Positions 19,933 through 28,775 of a stretch of DNA of 64,000 bases are shown here, in pieces. The first letter of the stretch is position 1. The number at the start of each line of letters is the position of its first letter. Below the pieces are notes generated by a model. That model saw nothing but the letters and a program-made list of their open reading frames with translations. It searched no databases and was not told where the DNA came from. This stretch comes from Vibrio tritonius (GTDB taxonomy: Bacteria > Pseudomonadota > Gammaproteobacteria > Enterobacterales > Vibrionaceae), in contig NZ_AP014635.1 of assembly GCF_001547935.1 (NCBI RefSeq), forward strand, positions 2,108,001-2,172,000, in the 5' to 3' direction. Position numbers and translations under genes: made by a program.

Positions 19933-19948
19933 GTGGAACCGTTTGCGT
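19933..19948. promoter_or_regulatory. GalR-like operator 3, on the maeA side
   Basis: GTGGAACCGTTTGCGT fits the consensus except for the last two bases. It lies about 66 bp from operator 2 and 160 bp from maeA, so GalR could also affect the malic enzyme gene. Confidence 0.55.
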
Positions 19949-20105
19949 ATGAGTTTGCTTAATTAGAGAAAATTGATGTAAATCGTTATGAAAAGATTAC
20001 ATAAATATGATGAATAATGTCTTATTCGTTAAGGCTTTCTATTTACAATAACAAGTCTAATCCGTATCATTTTTGGGTCTTCTTTCACCCCTACTAAGGC
20101 CGAAA

Positions 20106-21794
20106 ATGAACAACGACAAACGTCCTCTATATTTACCGTATGCTGGGGCAGCTCTAATGAGTACCCCACTACTGAACAAAGGCAGTGCGTTTACTGCTGA
20201 CGAACGCGCAACATTTAACCTTGAAGGCCTTCTGCCAGAAGCAACCGAAACCATCCAAGAACAAGTCGTACGTGCTTACCAACAATATTGCAGTTTCGAA
20301 AGTGATATGGATAAACATATCTATCTTCGTAACATACAAGACACTAACGAAACTCTTTTCTACCGCCTTGTTCAAAATCACATCTCTGAAATGATGCCTA
20401 TCATTTACACTCCAACAGTGGGTGCAGCATGTGAAAACTTCTCTAATATTTATCGCCGTGGACGCGGTCTTTTTGTTTCTTACGAAAACCGCGATCGTAT
20501 TGATGACCTACTTAACAACGCAGCGAACCAAAACGTAAAAGTCATCGTTGTAACCGATGGTGAACGTATTCTTGGCCTAGGCGACCAAGGTATTGGTGGT
20601 ATGGGGATTCCAATTGGTAAACTGTCTCTGTATACCGCTTGTGGTGGTATCAGCCCAGCTTACACTCTTCCAGTCGTTCTTGATGTAGGTACTAACAACC
20701 CGCAACGCCTAGCTGACCCAATGTACATGGGCTGGCGTCACACTCGTATCGAAGGTGCCGAATACGACGCATTCGTTGAAGAATTCATCGAAGCAGTTAA
20801 ACGTCGTTGGCCAGATGCTTTGATTCAGTTTGAAGACTTCGCGCAGAAAAACGCGATGCCTCTACTACAACGCTACAAAGACCGCGTATGTTGTTTTAAC
20901 GACGACATTCAAGGTACTGCGGCGATTGCAGTAGGTTCTTTGCTAGCAGCATGTAAAGCCGCTGGAACAAAACTGTCTGATCAACGTATTACCTTCTTAG
21001 GTGCAGGCTCTGCCGGTTGTGGTATCGCAGAAGCGATCATCGCGCAAATGGTGTCGGAAGGCATCAGCGACGAAAAAGCTCGCTCACAGGTTTACATGGT
21101 AGACCGTTGGGGACTACTGGAAGAAGGTATGCATAACCTTCTCGATTTCCAACAACGCCTAATGCAGAAGAAATCCAATACCGCAGATTGGACAGCTGAA
21201 GGCAATGGCTTCTCACTACTTGATGTAGTTCGTGAAGCAAAACCAACCGTGCTCATCGGCGTTTCAGGCGCTCCTGGTCTATTCAGCGAAGAAGTGATTA
21301 AGACCATGCACGCCAATTGCCCTCGTCCAATCGTGTTCCCACTGTCTAACCCAACTAGCCGTGTTGAAGCAACACCTGCTGACATTCTACGTTGGACGAA
21401 TGGTGAAGCGCTTGTGGCAACCGGTAGCCCATTTGATCCAGTACAATTGGATGGTAAAACTTACCCAATTGCACAATGTAACAACAGCTACATTTTCCCA
21501 GGTATTGGCCTAGGCGTACTTGCGGTAGGTGCTCGCCGTGTTACCGATGAAATGTTGATGGTATCAAGCCGTGCATTAGCAGAAACCTCGCCATTAGCTA
21601 TCAATGGCCATGGTGCACTACTGCCACCACTTGAATCTATTCACTCAGTATCGAAGAAAATTGCTTTTGCTGTCGCGAAAGTCGCAATCGAACAAGGTGT
21701 TGCACCAGCTCGTACTGATGAAGCCATTACTGAAGCGATTGAACAACATTTCTGGCAACCAGAATATCGTCGCTACAAACGTACTGCGTTTTAA
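20106..21794 (+). CDS. maeA: NAD-dependent malic enzyme
   Basis: This enzyme of about 562 residues oxidatively decarboxylates malate to pyruvate. The N-terminal malic domain has [20 protein letters not shown] and [19 protein letters not shown], and the NAD domain has [15 protein letters not shown] and [15 protein letters not shown]. The start at 20106 ([12 protein letters not shown]) has AAGG seven bases upstream. It is divergent from galE. The terminator at 21804-21830 ends it. Confidence 0.93.
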   Translation: MNNDKRPLYLPYAGAALMSTPLLNKGSAFTADERATFNLEGLLPEATETIQEQVVRAYQQYCSFESDMDKHIYLRNIQDTNETLFYRLVQNHISEMMPIIYTPTVGAACENFSNIYRRGRGLFVSYENRDRIDDLLNNAANQNVKVIVVTDGERILGLGDQGIGGMGIPIGKLSLYTACGGISPAYTLPVVLDVGTNNPQRLADPMYMGWRHTRIEGAEYDAFVEEFIEAVKRRWPDALIQFEDFAQKNAMPLLQRYKDRVCCFNDDIQGTAAIAVGSLLAACKAAGTKLSDQRITFLGAGSAGCGIAEAIIAQMVSEGISDEKARSQVYMVDRWGLLEEGMHNLLDFQQRLMQKKSNTADWTAEGNGFSLLDVVREAKPTVLIGVSGAPGLFSEEVIKTMHANCPRPIVFPLSNPTSRVEATPADILRWTNGEALVATGSPFDPVQLDGKTYPIAQCNNSYIFPGIGLGVLAVGARRVTDEMLMVSSRALAETSPLAINGHGALLPPLESIHSVSKKIAFAVAKVAIEQGVAPARTDEAITEAIEQHFWQPEYRRYKRTAF

Positions 21795-21803
21795 GCCATA
21801 CTT

Positions 21804-21830
21804 AAGCCCCTACTTCAGGGGCTTTTTTAT
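21804..21830 (+). terminator. maeA terminator
   Basis: AAGCCCC and GGGGCTT stem with a six-T tail. Confidence 0.92.
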
Positions 21831-21839
21831 TTTGTGATT

Positions 21840-22172
21840 ATGATGACTTTATTCCATTATTTTGCGCCAGCTGGCCAGTTTATCGCACCGTACCTTTCTG
21901 ATATTTCAATCGCTTTTATCGCTTGTTTGTTAGTGATGCTAGGCGGAGAAATCAATGCGGCGATTCGTCGCCTTATGCGCCAACAGCATTTTTTGGTTCG
22001 CACCCTAATTTTTATTCTTATTAACGCGTTTGGTTACGGATTAATCATCGTAAAAGCAAGCCCTTACCTAGCTCGGACACTAGCCCAGCTTGAAAGAGGC
22101 ATGATGTTCCTTATCGTGGTAATCAGCTTTATTGTTATTGGCCTATGGGCACAAAGAAATCGTCAAATCTAA
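21840..22172 (+). CDS. DUF3392 small inner-membrane protein
   Basis: This protein of about 110 residues has three hydrophobic segments (ISIAFIACLLVMLGG, VRTLIFILINAFGYGLIIV, MMFLIVVISFIVIGLW) and the pattern of the DUF3392 family. The exact start is uncertain: ATG 21840 or 21843, with GTG 21834 also in frame. Its 3' end overlaps the start of sanA by 28 bp, which suggests translational coupling. Function unknown. Confidence 0.75.
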   Translation: MMTLFHYFAPAGQFIAPYLSDISIAFIACLLVMLGGEINAAIRRLMRQQHFLVRTLIFILINAFGYGLIIVKASPYLARTLAQLERGMMFLIVVISFIVIGLWAQRNRQI

Positions 22173-22921
22173 GTCGTCAATCGACTCAACTCTCTCGTTT
22201 CTCGCGTTTTAAACGTGCGCTGCGCCGCTGCGTATTGCTCAGTGGCGTTGCGGTCATAGCAGGCGGCGCTTGTCTTATCGGTGTTGATAGATGGATAGCT
22301 TGGCAAACCCAAAACAACATTATGACCGACATTGATGATGTCTCGCATTATCAAGTTGCCGTGGTGCTGGGCACCAGTAAATATCTCGGCAAAACCCTTA
22401 ACGACTACTATATGAATCGCATTAACGCAGCGATCAAGCTTTTTCATGAGGGGAAAGTCAGTAATTTTTTGCTTAGTGGGGATAATGCTCACCGTTCTTA
22501 TAACGAACCGTGGACGATGAAACGCGATTTGCTCAAAGCAGGGATTCCTGAAAGTGCTATTCATCTCGACTACGCCGGTTTTCGCACCTTAGATTCCATT
22601 GTGCGAGCCAAGCGAATTTTCGATACCAGTCACTTTCTCATTATTACTCAAGGCTTTCACTGTGAACGAGCACTCTACATCGCCCATTATCACGACATCC
22701 AAGCCTCTTGCCTTGCTGTTGCTGGTCCAACACATTTTTCCGGTATGAGCGTCCGTGTAAGAGAAGTCTTTGCGCGCGCAAAAGCCTTTGTTGACCTCTA
22801 TTTATTGAATACTCAACCTAAATTCCTCGGCCCTAAACAGCCCATCACCCCACTAAATGAAGACAACAAAGAACCGTCGCTCGAAGCAAGTGAACCAGAG
22901 ATGACGAATGCCAATCCGTGA
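22145..22921 (+). CDS. sanA: SanA/YdcF-family protein, envelope barrier function
   Basis: This protein of about 258 residues has an N-terminal transmembrane anchor (RCVLLSGVAVIAGGACLIGV) and a DUF218 domain: VAVVLGTSKYLG, FLLSGDNAHRSYNE, and TQGFHCERALYIA. E. coli SanA contributes to outer-envelope exclusion of vancomycin at high temperature, and the family fold suggests a role in envelope precursor metabolism. The Q/E/P-rich C-terminal tail is an extension. It overlaps the DUF3392 gene and ends at a bidirectional terminator. Confidence 0.85.
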   Translation: MGTKKSSNLSRQSTQLSRFSRFKRALRRCVLLSGVAVIAGGACLIGVDRWIAWQTQNNIMTDIDDVSHYQVAVVLGTSKYLGKTLNDYYMNRINAAIKLFHEGKVSNFLLSGDNAHRSYNEPWTMKRDLLKAGIPESAIHLDYAGFRTLDSIVRAKRIFDTSHFLIITQGFHCERALYIAHYHDIQASCLAVAGPTHFSGMSVRVREVFARAKAFVDLYLLNTQPKFLGPKQPITPLNEDNKEPSLEASEPEMTNANP

Positions 22922-22946
22922 CCTCAAATAAACCCGTGACCACAAA

Positions 22947-22980
22947 TAAAAAGTGCGCTAGTAAGCCTGCGCACTTTTTT
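22947..22980. terminator. Bidirectional terminator between sanA and the ars operon
   Basis: AAAAAGTGCGC and GCGCACTTTTTT form a symmetric stem with A and T runs on both sides, placed between convergent transcription units. Confidence 0.9.
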
Positions 22981-22987
22981 ACCAAAA

Positions 22988-24208
22988 CTACTGTGCCAGC
23001 CTCTTATCTCGCACAGGCAAACCCAATGAGATAATAGTGGTCAGCAGAATAAAGGCGAAGGAGACCCATAAACACTCTGCCATACCGTAGCCTTGAAACA
23101 CCCAACCAGATAACACCGTGCCAATAAGGCGTCCCATGGCATTCGCCATATAGTAAAAGCCTACATCCAACGACACCCCATCGCCTTTCGCATAACTAAC
23201 AATTAAATATGAATGCAGTGATGAGTTGACCGCAAATGCCGCGCCAAACACCATTAAGCCAATCACAATAACCCATTGCGGATGCCATGCTTGACCGATG
23301 GCCAATGCAATGCCTGCCGTAATCACTGCCAGTAAACTTGCCCATTTGACTGCACTTCGACCATCGGGGATCGTATCTGAGCGACTTCCGGTTACTTTAG
23401 GTGCAACACCTTGCACAACGCCGTAGGCAATCACCCATAACGCTAGAAAGCCCCCCACCGCACTGTGATCCCAACCAAACACCGTAGCCAAATAGATAGG
23501 CAGTGCCACCACAAACCACACATCTCGTGCGCCAAACAAAAACAACCGCGCCGCAGATAGAATGTTAACTGAGCGAGACTTAGAAAACAGCTCGCCAAAC
23601 TTTGGTTTGCTTTTGGCTTTACCCAAATCCCCTTTTAAGCTGACGATGCTGCCAATAAACACCAACAAGAGAACAGCCGCCATCAATAACACGGAATAAC
23701 GAAAACCAAGCAGTGATAAAAGTGCCCCACCAAGGAAAAAACCAACGCCTTTGAGCGCGTTTTTTGATCCTGTCAGTAAAGCCACCCAACGAAAGAGCGC
23801 ACCTTGTGCGTTCTCTGGCACTAAGGTCTTAATGGCGCTTTTCGCACTCATTTTATTGAGATCTTTCGCAATGCCTGAGAGGGCTTGCGCGAACATGACC
23901 CAAGGAATAGAGAGCATGGCAATAGGAACCGCTAGCATCAGCAAGGCAATGATTTGCATACCAAGACCGATGTTCATCGTCCGGTTAAGCCCTAAATGCG
24001 CCCCAAGCCAACCACCAATCAAATTCGTGACCACACCAAAGAATTCGTAAAACAGAAATAGCGATGCGATTTCGAGTGTTGAATACCCTAAATCATAAAA
24101 ATAGAGCACCACCAACATGCGCAGTGCACCATCGGTTAAGGTGAAGTTCCAGTAATTAAACGTCACCAACATGTATTGGCGAACGTTAGCATTTAGCTGC
24201 GACAACAT
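22988..24208 (-). CDS. arsJ: Organoarsenical efflux MFS transporter ArsJ
   Basis: This 406-residue major facilitator protein has about 12 transmembrane segments and the ArsJ-type start VRQYMLVTFNYWNFTLTDGA. ArsJ exports 1-arseno-3-phosphoglycerate, the unstable product formed by a partner glyceraldehyde-3-phosphate dehydrogenase when arsenate replaces phosphate. The gapdh gene two positions upstream on the same strand and the ArsR-type regulator make this assignment firm. It is the last gene of the four-gene operon. Confidence 0.9.
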   Translation of the reverse strand: MLSQLNANVRQYMLVTFNYWNFTLTDGALRMLVVLYFYDLGYSTLEIASLFLFYEFFGVVTNLIGGWLGAHLGLNRTMNIGLGMQIIALLMLAVPIAMLSIPWVMFAQALSGIAKDLNKMSAKSAIKTLVPENAQGALFRWVALLTGSKNALKGVGFFLGGALLSLLGFRYSVLLMAAVLLLVFIGSIVSLKGDLGKAKSKPKFGELFSKSRSVNILSAARLFLFGARDVWFVVALPIYLATVFGWDHSAVGGFLALWVIAYGVVQGVAPKVTGSRSDTIPDGRSAVKWASLLAVITAGIALAIGQAWHPQWVIVIGLMVFGAAFAVNSSLHSYLIVSYAKGDGVSLDVGFYYMANAMGRLIGTVLSGWVFQGYGMAECLWVSFAFILLTTIISLGLPVRDKRLAQ

Positions 24209-24213
24209 AGTGA

Positions 24214-24711
24214 TTATTCAGCTCTCAGTAGTTGGTGAACATACTCAATCTGCTTGGTTTTGGTAAACGCACCGGGACGCAGAGCTTGAACTTCCGCTAT
24301 CACTTTATCTACAGGCCAATCTTGCTCACCTAATAGATGAGCCGCGAGTAAACCGGTTCTTCCTGAACCTCCCATACAGTGCAGTGCTACTTTTTCGCCC
24401 AGCTTCAGAGCACGATGTAGGTTCGGAGAAGCCAAATGCCACAGGCGAGCAAATTGTGCATCAGGCACATCATCGTCTTCAATGGGTGCACTAAACCACT
24501 GTAAGCCTTGAGCCGCGACAACATTAGGTAGGTCACCGACGCCAGCTTGCTCCATTTCTATGCCACTCAAGGCGGTAACGACAACCGTCACGCCTTGCGC
24601 TTTCAGTTGCTCGATACTCTCTACTAAAGAGACCCCTTTGGTGCCCGGGCATGGGGTAAGCACAAGCCCGGCACTATTATCGAGTGGTAATAACCACGTT
24701 GGATGCTCCAT
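24214..24711 (-). CDS. Dual-specificity phosphatase-like protein of the ars operon
   Basis: This 165-residue cysteine phosphatase has the CX5R loop HCMGGSGRTGLLAAHLL. AAAGGAG precedes its ATG, and only 5 bp separate it from arsJ. Arsenate reductases of the low-molecular-weight phosphatase type also use CX5R, but this one looks like the tyrosine/dual-specificity phosphatase fold, with KTKQIEYVHQLL at the end. Its role in arsenate handling is inferred from operon position only. Confidence 0.75.
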   Translation of the reverse strand: MEHPTWLLPLDNSAGLVLTPCPGTKGVSLVESIEQLKAQGVTVVVTALSGIEMEQAGVGDLPNVVAAQGLQWFSAPIEDDDVPDAQFARLWHLASPNLHRALKLGEKVALHCMGGSGRTGLLAAHLLGEQDWPVDKVIAEVQALRPGAFTKTKQIEYVHQLLRAE

Positions 24712-24736
24712 TCTTTGCTCCTTTATTCACAACGCC

Positions 24737-25738
24737 TTAGGACAAACCGACTTGACGAACCAGCTCTGCGGTTCGAGTGGCGTAGCCCATTTCGTTGTCA
24801 TACCACGCGTAGATTTTCACCATGCGTTTTCCAACAAGCATGGTCGACAATGCATCGACAACCGTTGAACGTTGATCGCCTTTGTAATCGATAGAGACCA
24901 ATGGTTTTTCTTCAAAACCTAAAATACCTTTGAGCTCGCCTTCAGAGGCCTCTTTGAGCAGTTGGTTTACCTCATCAACCGTAGTATCGCGTTTTACATC
25001 AAACACAATATCGGTTAACGAAGCATTGGCGAGGGGCACTCGCACCGCATGACCATTAATCTTGCCAGCCAAATCAGGGAAAATTTCGATGATCGCGGTG
25101 GCAGAACCCGTCGTGGTGGGAATTAAGCTCATACCGCATGCACGAGCACGACGCAGATCTTTATGTGGCGCATCCAAAATAGTTTGGGTATTGGTCAAGT
25201 CATGAATGGTCGTAAATGCCGCCTGTTCAATGCCCAATTTTTCATGAATGACTTTTACAATTGGAGCAATACAGTTCGTCGTGCATGACGCCGCCGTCAC
25301 AATGCGATGAATACTAGGATCGAATATACCGTCATTCACGCCAACCACAATATTCGCTACGCCTTCCGCTTTCACCGGAGCAGACACCACCACGCGTTTT
25401 ACGCCCTGAGCAAGATATTGATTGAGCAGGTTAACGTCACGATGCTTACCTGTCGCTTCAATCACCACATCGCAACCAGACCAATCCACAGCATCAATGG
25501 CTTTTTGTTGTGTTGTTCGTATCGCTTTACCATCAATGATGATGGCTCCGTCCTTGGCAGACACACTGTGATGCCAACGGCCTTGAATAGAATCAAACTC
25601 AAGAAGGTGCGCCAAGGTTGCTGCATCACCTGCCACATCATTAATCTGAACAAACTCCAACTCAGGCCAATCAAAACTTGCACGCAGAGCTAAACGTCCG
25701 ATACGACCAAATCCATTAATTCCTACTTTAATTGCCAT
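24737..25738 (-). CDS. ArsJ-associated glyceraldehyde-3-phosphate dehydrogenase
   Basis: This 333-residue GAPDH has the Rossmann motif [16 protein letters not shown], the catalytic [10 protein letters not shown], and [16 protein letters not shown] at the C terminus. Placed next to arsJ, it is expected to make 1-arseno-3-phosphoglycerate from glyceraldehyde-3-phosphate and arsenate for export. It is presumably distinct from the housekeeping gapA elsewhere in the genome. It is the second gene of the operon, 9 bp after arsR. Confidence 0.92.
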   Translation of the reverse strand: MAIKVGINGFGRIGRLALRASFDWPELEFVQINDVAGDAATLAHLLEFDSIQGRWHHSVSAKDGAIIIDGKAIRTTQQKAIDAVDWSGCDVVIEATGKHRDVNLLNQYLAQGVKRVVVSAPVKAEGVANIVVGVNDGIFDPSIHRIVTAASCTTNCIAPIVKVIHEKLGIEQAAFTTIHDLTNTQTILDAPHKDLRRARACGMSLIPTTTGSATAIIEIFPDLAGKINGHAVRVPLANASLTDIVFDVKRDTTVDEVNQLLKEASEGELKGILGFEEKPLVSIDYKGDQRSTVVDALSTMLVGKRMVKIYAWYDNEMGYATRTAELVRQVGLS

Positions 25739-25747
25739 GTTTTTTTC

Positions 25748-26092
25748 CTATGCTTGACAACAACTTGAGTGCTCACGCGCAGTGGCGTATCGCTCGATAT
25801 CTTGCTGGTACTCGCGGGCTAAACATTGCGAATCGACCAGACCTTGAATCTGTTTTTTCATCCAACCCGGAAGGTCGTCACTAATAGAGTAAAACACCCA
25901 CTGTCCTTGGCGACGATTGAATACAATGCCACTTGAACGCAATAAGGCTAAATGACGTGACACTTTAGGCTGGCTCTCATGCAAAGCTTCCGCCAAATCA
26001 CCCACACAGATATTTGGGTAACGAGCGATCAGCAGTAAGCATCGCACTCGCGTTTCATCCGCGAGCAATTTAAAAAAGTCATGAGGTAACAT
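25748..26092 (-). CDS. arsR: ArsR-family metalloregulator of the arsenate operon
   Basis: This 114-residue winged-helix repressor has ESQPKVSRHLALLRSSGIV as recognition helix and GQWVFYSI as wing. The classical ELCVCDL metal motif is reduced to NICVGDL, with a single cysteine. Other cysteines lie at VDSQC and in a CC pair near the C terminus, so arsenite or a product is probably sensed through those. First gene of the operon. Confidence 0.85.
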   Translation of the reverse strand: MLPHDFFKLLADETRVRCLLLIARYPNICVGDLAEALHESQPKVSRHLALLRSSGIVFNRRQGQWVFYSISDDLPGWMKKQIQGLVDSQCLAREYQQDIERYATAREHSSCCQA

Positions 26093-26106
26093 TAGTACAT
26101 CTCCAT

Positions 26107-26126
26107 ATATGCATATCCATATATTA
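26107..26126 (-). promoter_or_regulatory. Possible ArsR operator
   Basis: An AT-rich region just upstream of arsR contains the palindrome ATATGCATAT (26107-26116) followed by a further ATATAT repeat. The position fits autoregulation, but the sequence is too simple for high confidence. Confidence 0.35.
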
Positions 26127-26194
26127 ATAGATAAAAAAGTGAAAACAATTGCCTAATGCCGATGTCATAAAAAATTCAAAAAGAGAGAGAAACG

Positions 26195-26220
26195 ACAAAA
26201 GGGGCGCAAGCGCCCCTTCA
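26195..26220 (-). terminator. Terminator of the histidine phosphatase gene
   Basis: On the minus strand AAGGGGCG, a TTG-containing loop and CGCCCCTTTT form a GC-rich stem with a short T run, just after the stop at 26237. Confidence 0.85.
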
Positions 26221-26236
26221 TCGTTAATTTTGTACT

Positions 26237-27529
26237 CTATTTGGTTTGAAACAGTGCCAATTGCAGACCGTCATTAACCAACAGATGGCTAGCACGCTTA
26301 ACCACAGTATCCAGCGGACATAGCACGCCAACATCCGTTGCTTCACAGCCAGCTACGTTGAGATCTTGATGTGGCAGGGGTTGCTGGTTATTCAATGGTG
26401 ATAGAGAGCGCCATTGGTCTAAGGTACGAGCCTCAAAGCGCACGCGGACAAACTCTTGGTCACTCCACGCTTTATGAAAGCGAGCAAAGCTAAGAGTAGC
26501 ACCTGGAGGAATATCATTGGCAGGATAATTAGGCAGTTCCCACTTCATTCCTAACATCGTTTGAATTTCAGCAATATTAGTATCATGACCAAATAACATG
26601 ACAAGAGGACGCTCTAAACGCTTATCTCCAGACCACTGTTTGGATAACTCAGTTCCTGACGTGATAGCCGACAGCATTTGGCGCATTAGTAACGAACCAG
26701 CATGAGATGCAAACTCTGGTGTATCCAGAGCGAGATCGTATTGCGCCGCATGCATTGCCATCAGCGCTTTAACGGCTTTCGCATCCACACCATGACCAAA
26801 TGCCACATCGCTAATGGGCATGTTATCGCTATATTGCAACCGAATAGTTTCGCCTATTGTCGCTCCTAATTCGCCCGGCCCTTTTAGCTTGGGTTTACCA
26901 GTATCTTTAAATTTTACACCCCAAGGTTTATCAAGAAATTCACAACTTGGTTTATCTTGAGCGCACACTGTTTTACGTAGTAACTCTGTCGAAGCTTTGT
27001 AACGTTCGGCCGCTTGCTCTGGAGTGCCAATACGGGCCATGATCTGTTGCTTCATTATGGCTTGGTCAGGATGCGATTCATGCAAATGATACAACTCAAA
27101 TAAGGGGCCATATTTAGCGTTCACACTTAATGGTGCAACACCACACCCTGGAAACATACCATCGGCCATGGCTTTGCCTGTCGCTTTAATACGCGGGGAC
27201 GGGCTGGTCCACAAAAAGAACTGTTCTTGATTCGGACACTGGCTTTGAATATTGAGACCTTGCTGTTGCCATTGTGTGAACAGATAAGCCCCTTGCTGCA
27301 TCATCCCTGCGTACCCATGACCGGTAAGGTTACCATCCGCCACATCAAACTTTGGCCACTCAAGCTGTGTCGCTTTATCAAGCTTTTCCGTGTTGGTCTG
27401 TGGACGAACGCCATGGCGCGTGAGGCTTACGACTTTATCCAATGTCCAAGTGCTTGCTAGCGCAGGCGAAATCGTTGCCAACAAGCTGATGAACAGACCC
27501 GCCAATTGCATTTGCGATCTTAATTTCAT
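26237..27529 (-). CDS. Periplasmic histidine acid phosphatase (glucose-1-phosphatase / phytase type)
   Basis: This protein of about 430 residues has a signal peptide (LAGLFISLLATISPALAS). The histidine acid phosphatase motifs RHGVRPQT, with the nucleophilic histidine, and GHDTNIAEIQ (the HD proton donor) are present. It resembles Agp/AppA. I chose ATG 27529 because the signal peptide starts there; the longer frame to 27574 overlaps the upstream gene. It follows the porin gene by about 16 bp, so porin and phosphatase are probably coexpressed for scavenging phosphorylated sugars or phytate. Confidence 0.85.
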   Translation of the reverse strand: MKLRSQMQLAGLFISLLATISPALASTWTLDKVVSLTRHGVRPQTNTEKLDKATQLEWPKFDVADGNLTGHGYAGMMQQGAYLFTQWQQQGLNIQSQCPNQEQFFLWTSPSPRIKATGKAMADGMFPGCGVAPLSVNAKYGPLFELYHLHESHPDQAIMKQQIMARIGTPEQAAERYKASTELLRKTVCAQDKPSCEFLDKPWGVKFKDTGKPKLKGPGELGATIGETIRLQYSDNMPISDVAFGHGVDAKAVKALMAMHAAQYDLALDTPEFASHAGSLLMRQMLSAITSGTELSKQWSGDKRLERPLVMLFGHDTNIAEIQTMLGMKWELPNYPANDIPPGATLSFARFHKAWSDQEFVRVRFEARTLDQWRSLSPLNNQQPLPHQDLNVAGCEATDVGVLCPLDTVVKRASHLLVNDGLQLALFQTK

Positions 27530-27545
27530 CTCTTTGTTCCTCTCC

Positions 27546-28235
27546 TTAAATCTTGTATTTAAAGCCCACTTCAAATTCCGTTTGGCGTTGTTCGGTGTGC
27601 TTGCTTACCGATTCATTCGTCAACTCAATAAACGGAGTAAACGTTTTAGAGGCTTTGTATTTCAACTCAATCGCATGCTCATAATCGGTTTCTCGATTGT
27701 TATACAGTTCGGCATTGGCGCGATAGAGAGTAAGCGTGTATCCCAAAGAAAACTGACCGATTTTACGGCTAATGCCCGCATCAAACCGGTTAACACGCTT
27801 GGTTTCTTTAAAGGCATAATCTGAAATTTCATAGCGGTAACGTGAAGACAGTTCTACATCAGGAGTTAACGCATAATCCATTGATAAAGAGGGCTTATAC
27901 TTGTATTCATCTTGTTTTCTTGCCCAAGTAAAACCTGGTTCAATAGAGAGTTTTTCATTAATGTTGACACTGTAATTTACGCCTAACGCCGTTTCTTTCC
28001 AACGTTCATCATGAAAGGCAATACCCGCATCGCCGCTCTTTTCATCGTTTGGCGAAAATTTCAATTTAACCGACGCACCAATACCCGATTCAAAACCGTG
28101 GCTCAGTTTTAACTCATCTGTGTGCCCTTTTGAAACGTCTTCATATTTATGCGCATAGGAAAAACTCGTCGCATAAGCAGTCGACGTACTCGCCAGTCCC
28201 AATAATACGATGGTCAATAATTTGCTCGAATTCAT
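27546..28235 (-). CDS. KdgM-family outer membrane porin
   Basis: This protein of about 229 residues has a clear signal peptide (LLTIVLLGLASTSTAYA) and alternating beta-strand character to the end, finishing with the aromatic-polar strand EFEVGFKYKI expected for BamA recognition. The pattern (FSYAHKYEDVSKGHTDELK, LSSRYRYEIS) is that of KdgM, the monomeric oligogalacturonate porin. The substrate here is unknown; the phosphatase gene downstream suggests phosphorylated saccharides. Confidence 0.75.
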   Translation of the reverse strand: MNSSKLLTIVLLGLASTSTAYATSFSYAHKYEDVSKGHTDELKLSHGFESGIGASVKLKFSPNDEKSGDAGIAFHDERWKETALGVNYSVNINEKLSIEPGFTWARKQDEYKYKPSLSMDYALTPDVELSSRYRYEISDYAFKETKRVNRFDAGISRKIGQFSLGYTLTLYRANAELYNNRETDYEHAIELKYKASKTFTPFIELTNESVSKHTEQRQTEFEVGFKYKI

Positions 28236-28775
28236 TATTCAACTCCACAACAAAAATAAAATCCGTTTTCTACTCATTGAAGTGACGGAAAATTCCAAAA
28301 CACCATAAACATAGGAAAACGAAATAAGGCAATATCGTATGTAGAAAAGCCGGCTCTCACAGCGGCAACTCTACTAAGTTTGCAAGTAGGTTCTTATTTA
28401 ACACTCAACCACCAGCAAACGGACATGTAAAATTTTCATTTAATTTCATTAAGTTAATGTCAAACCATTACTTAACGACGAATAGAATAATAGCGAAGCA
28501 TGACAACGCAGTGACAGATTTGCACATATGTGCAGACATTTTTATGACGATTTTATTTCAAACTTAAATCATGAAAGGATAATAAAACGTGGCTTTAATT
28601 GAATAATATTCAACTGAGTAAATATATAGAAAGACAATAGCTAAATAATAATGAGAGCCAGTTAAATAACTGTTCTTAAATATGAGTCATTTAAGAACAG
28701 TGAGTTAGAGAAAAAGGTAACTTGGGCATAAGTGCTCTTCAATTTTGCTCAATCAAGCAATACTGACGGGCTGAG
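28236..28775. promoter_or_regulatory. 540-bp regulatory gap upstream of the porin gene
   Basis: No ORF is supported. A perfect 14-bp palindrome TGCACATATGTGCA lies at 28521-28534, about 290 bp upstream of the porin start, and may be an operator for an unidentified regulator. The remainder is AT-rich, with long A and T tracts. Confidence 0.4.
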
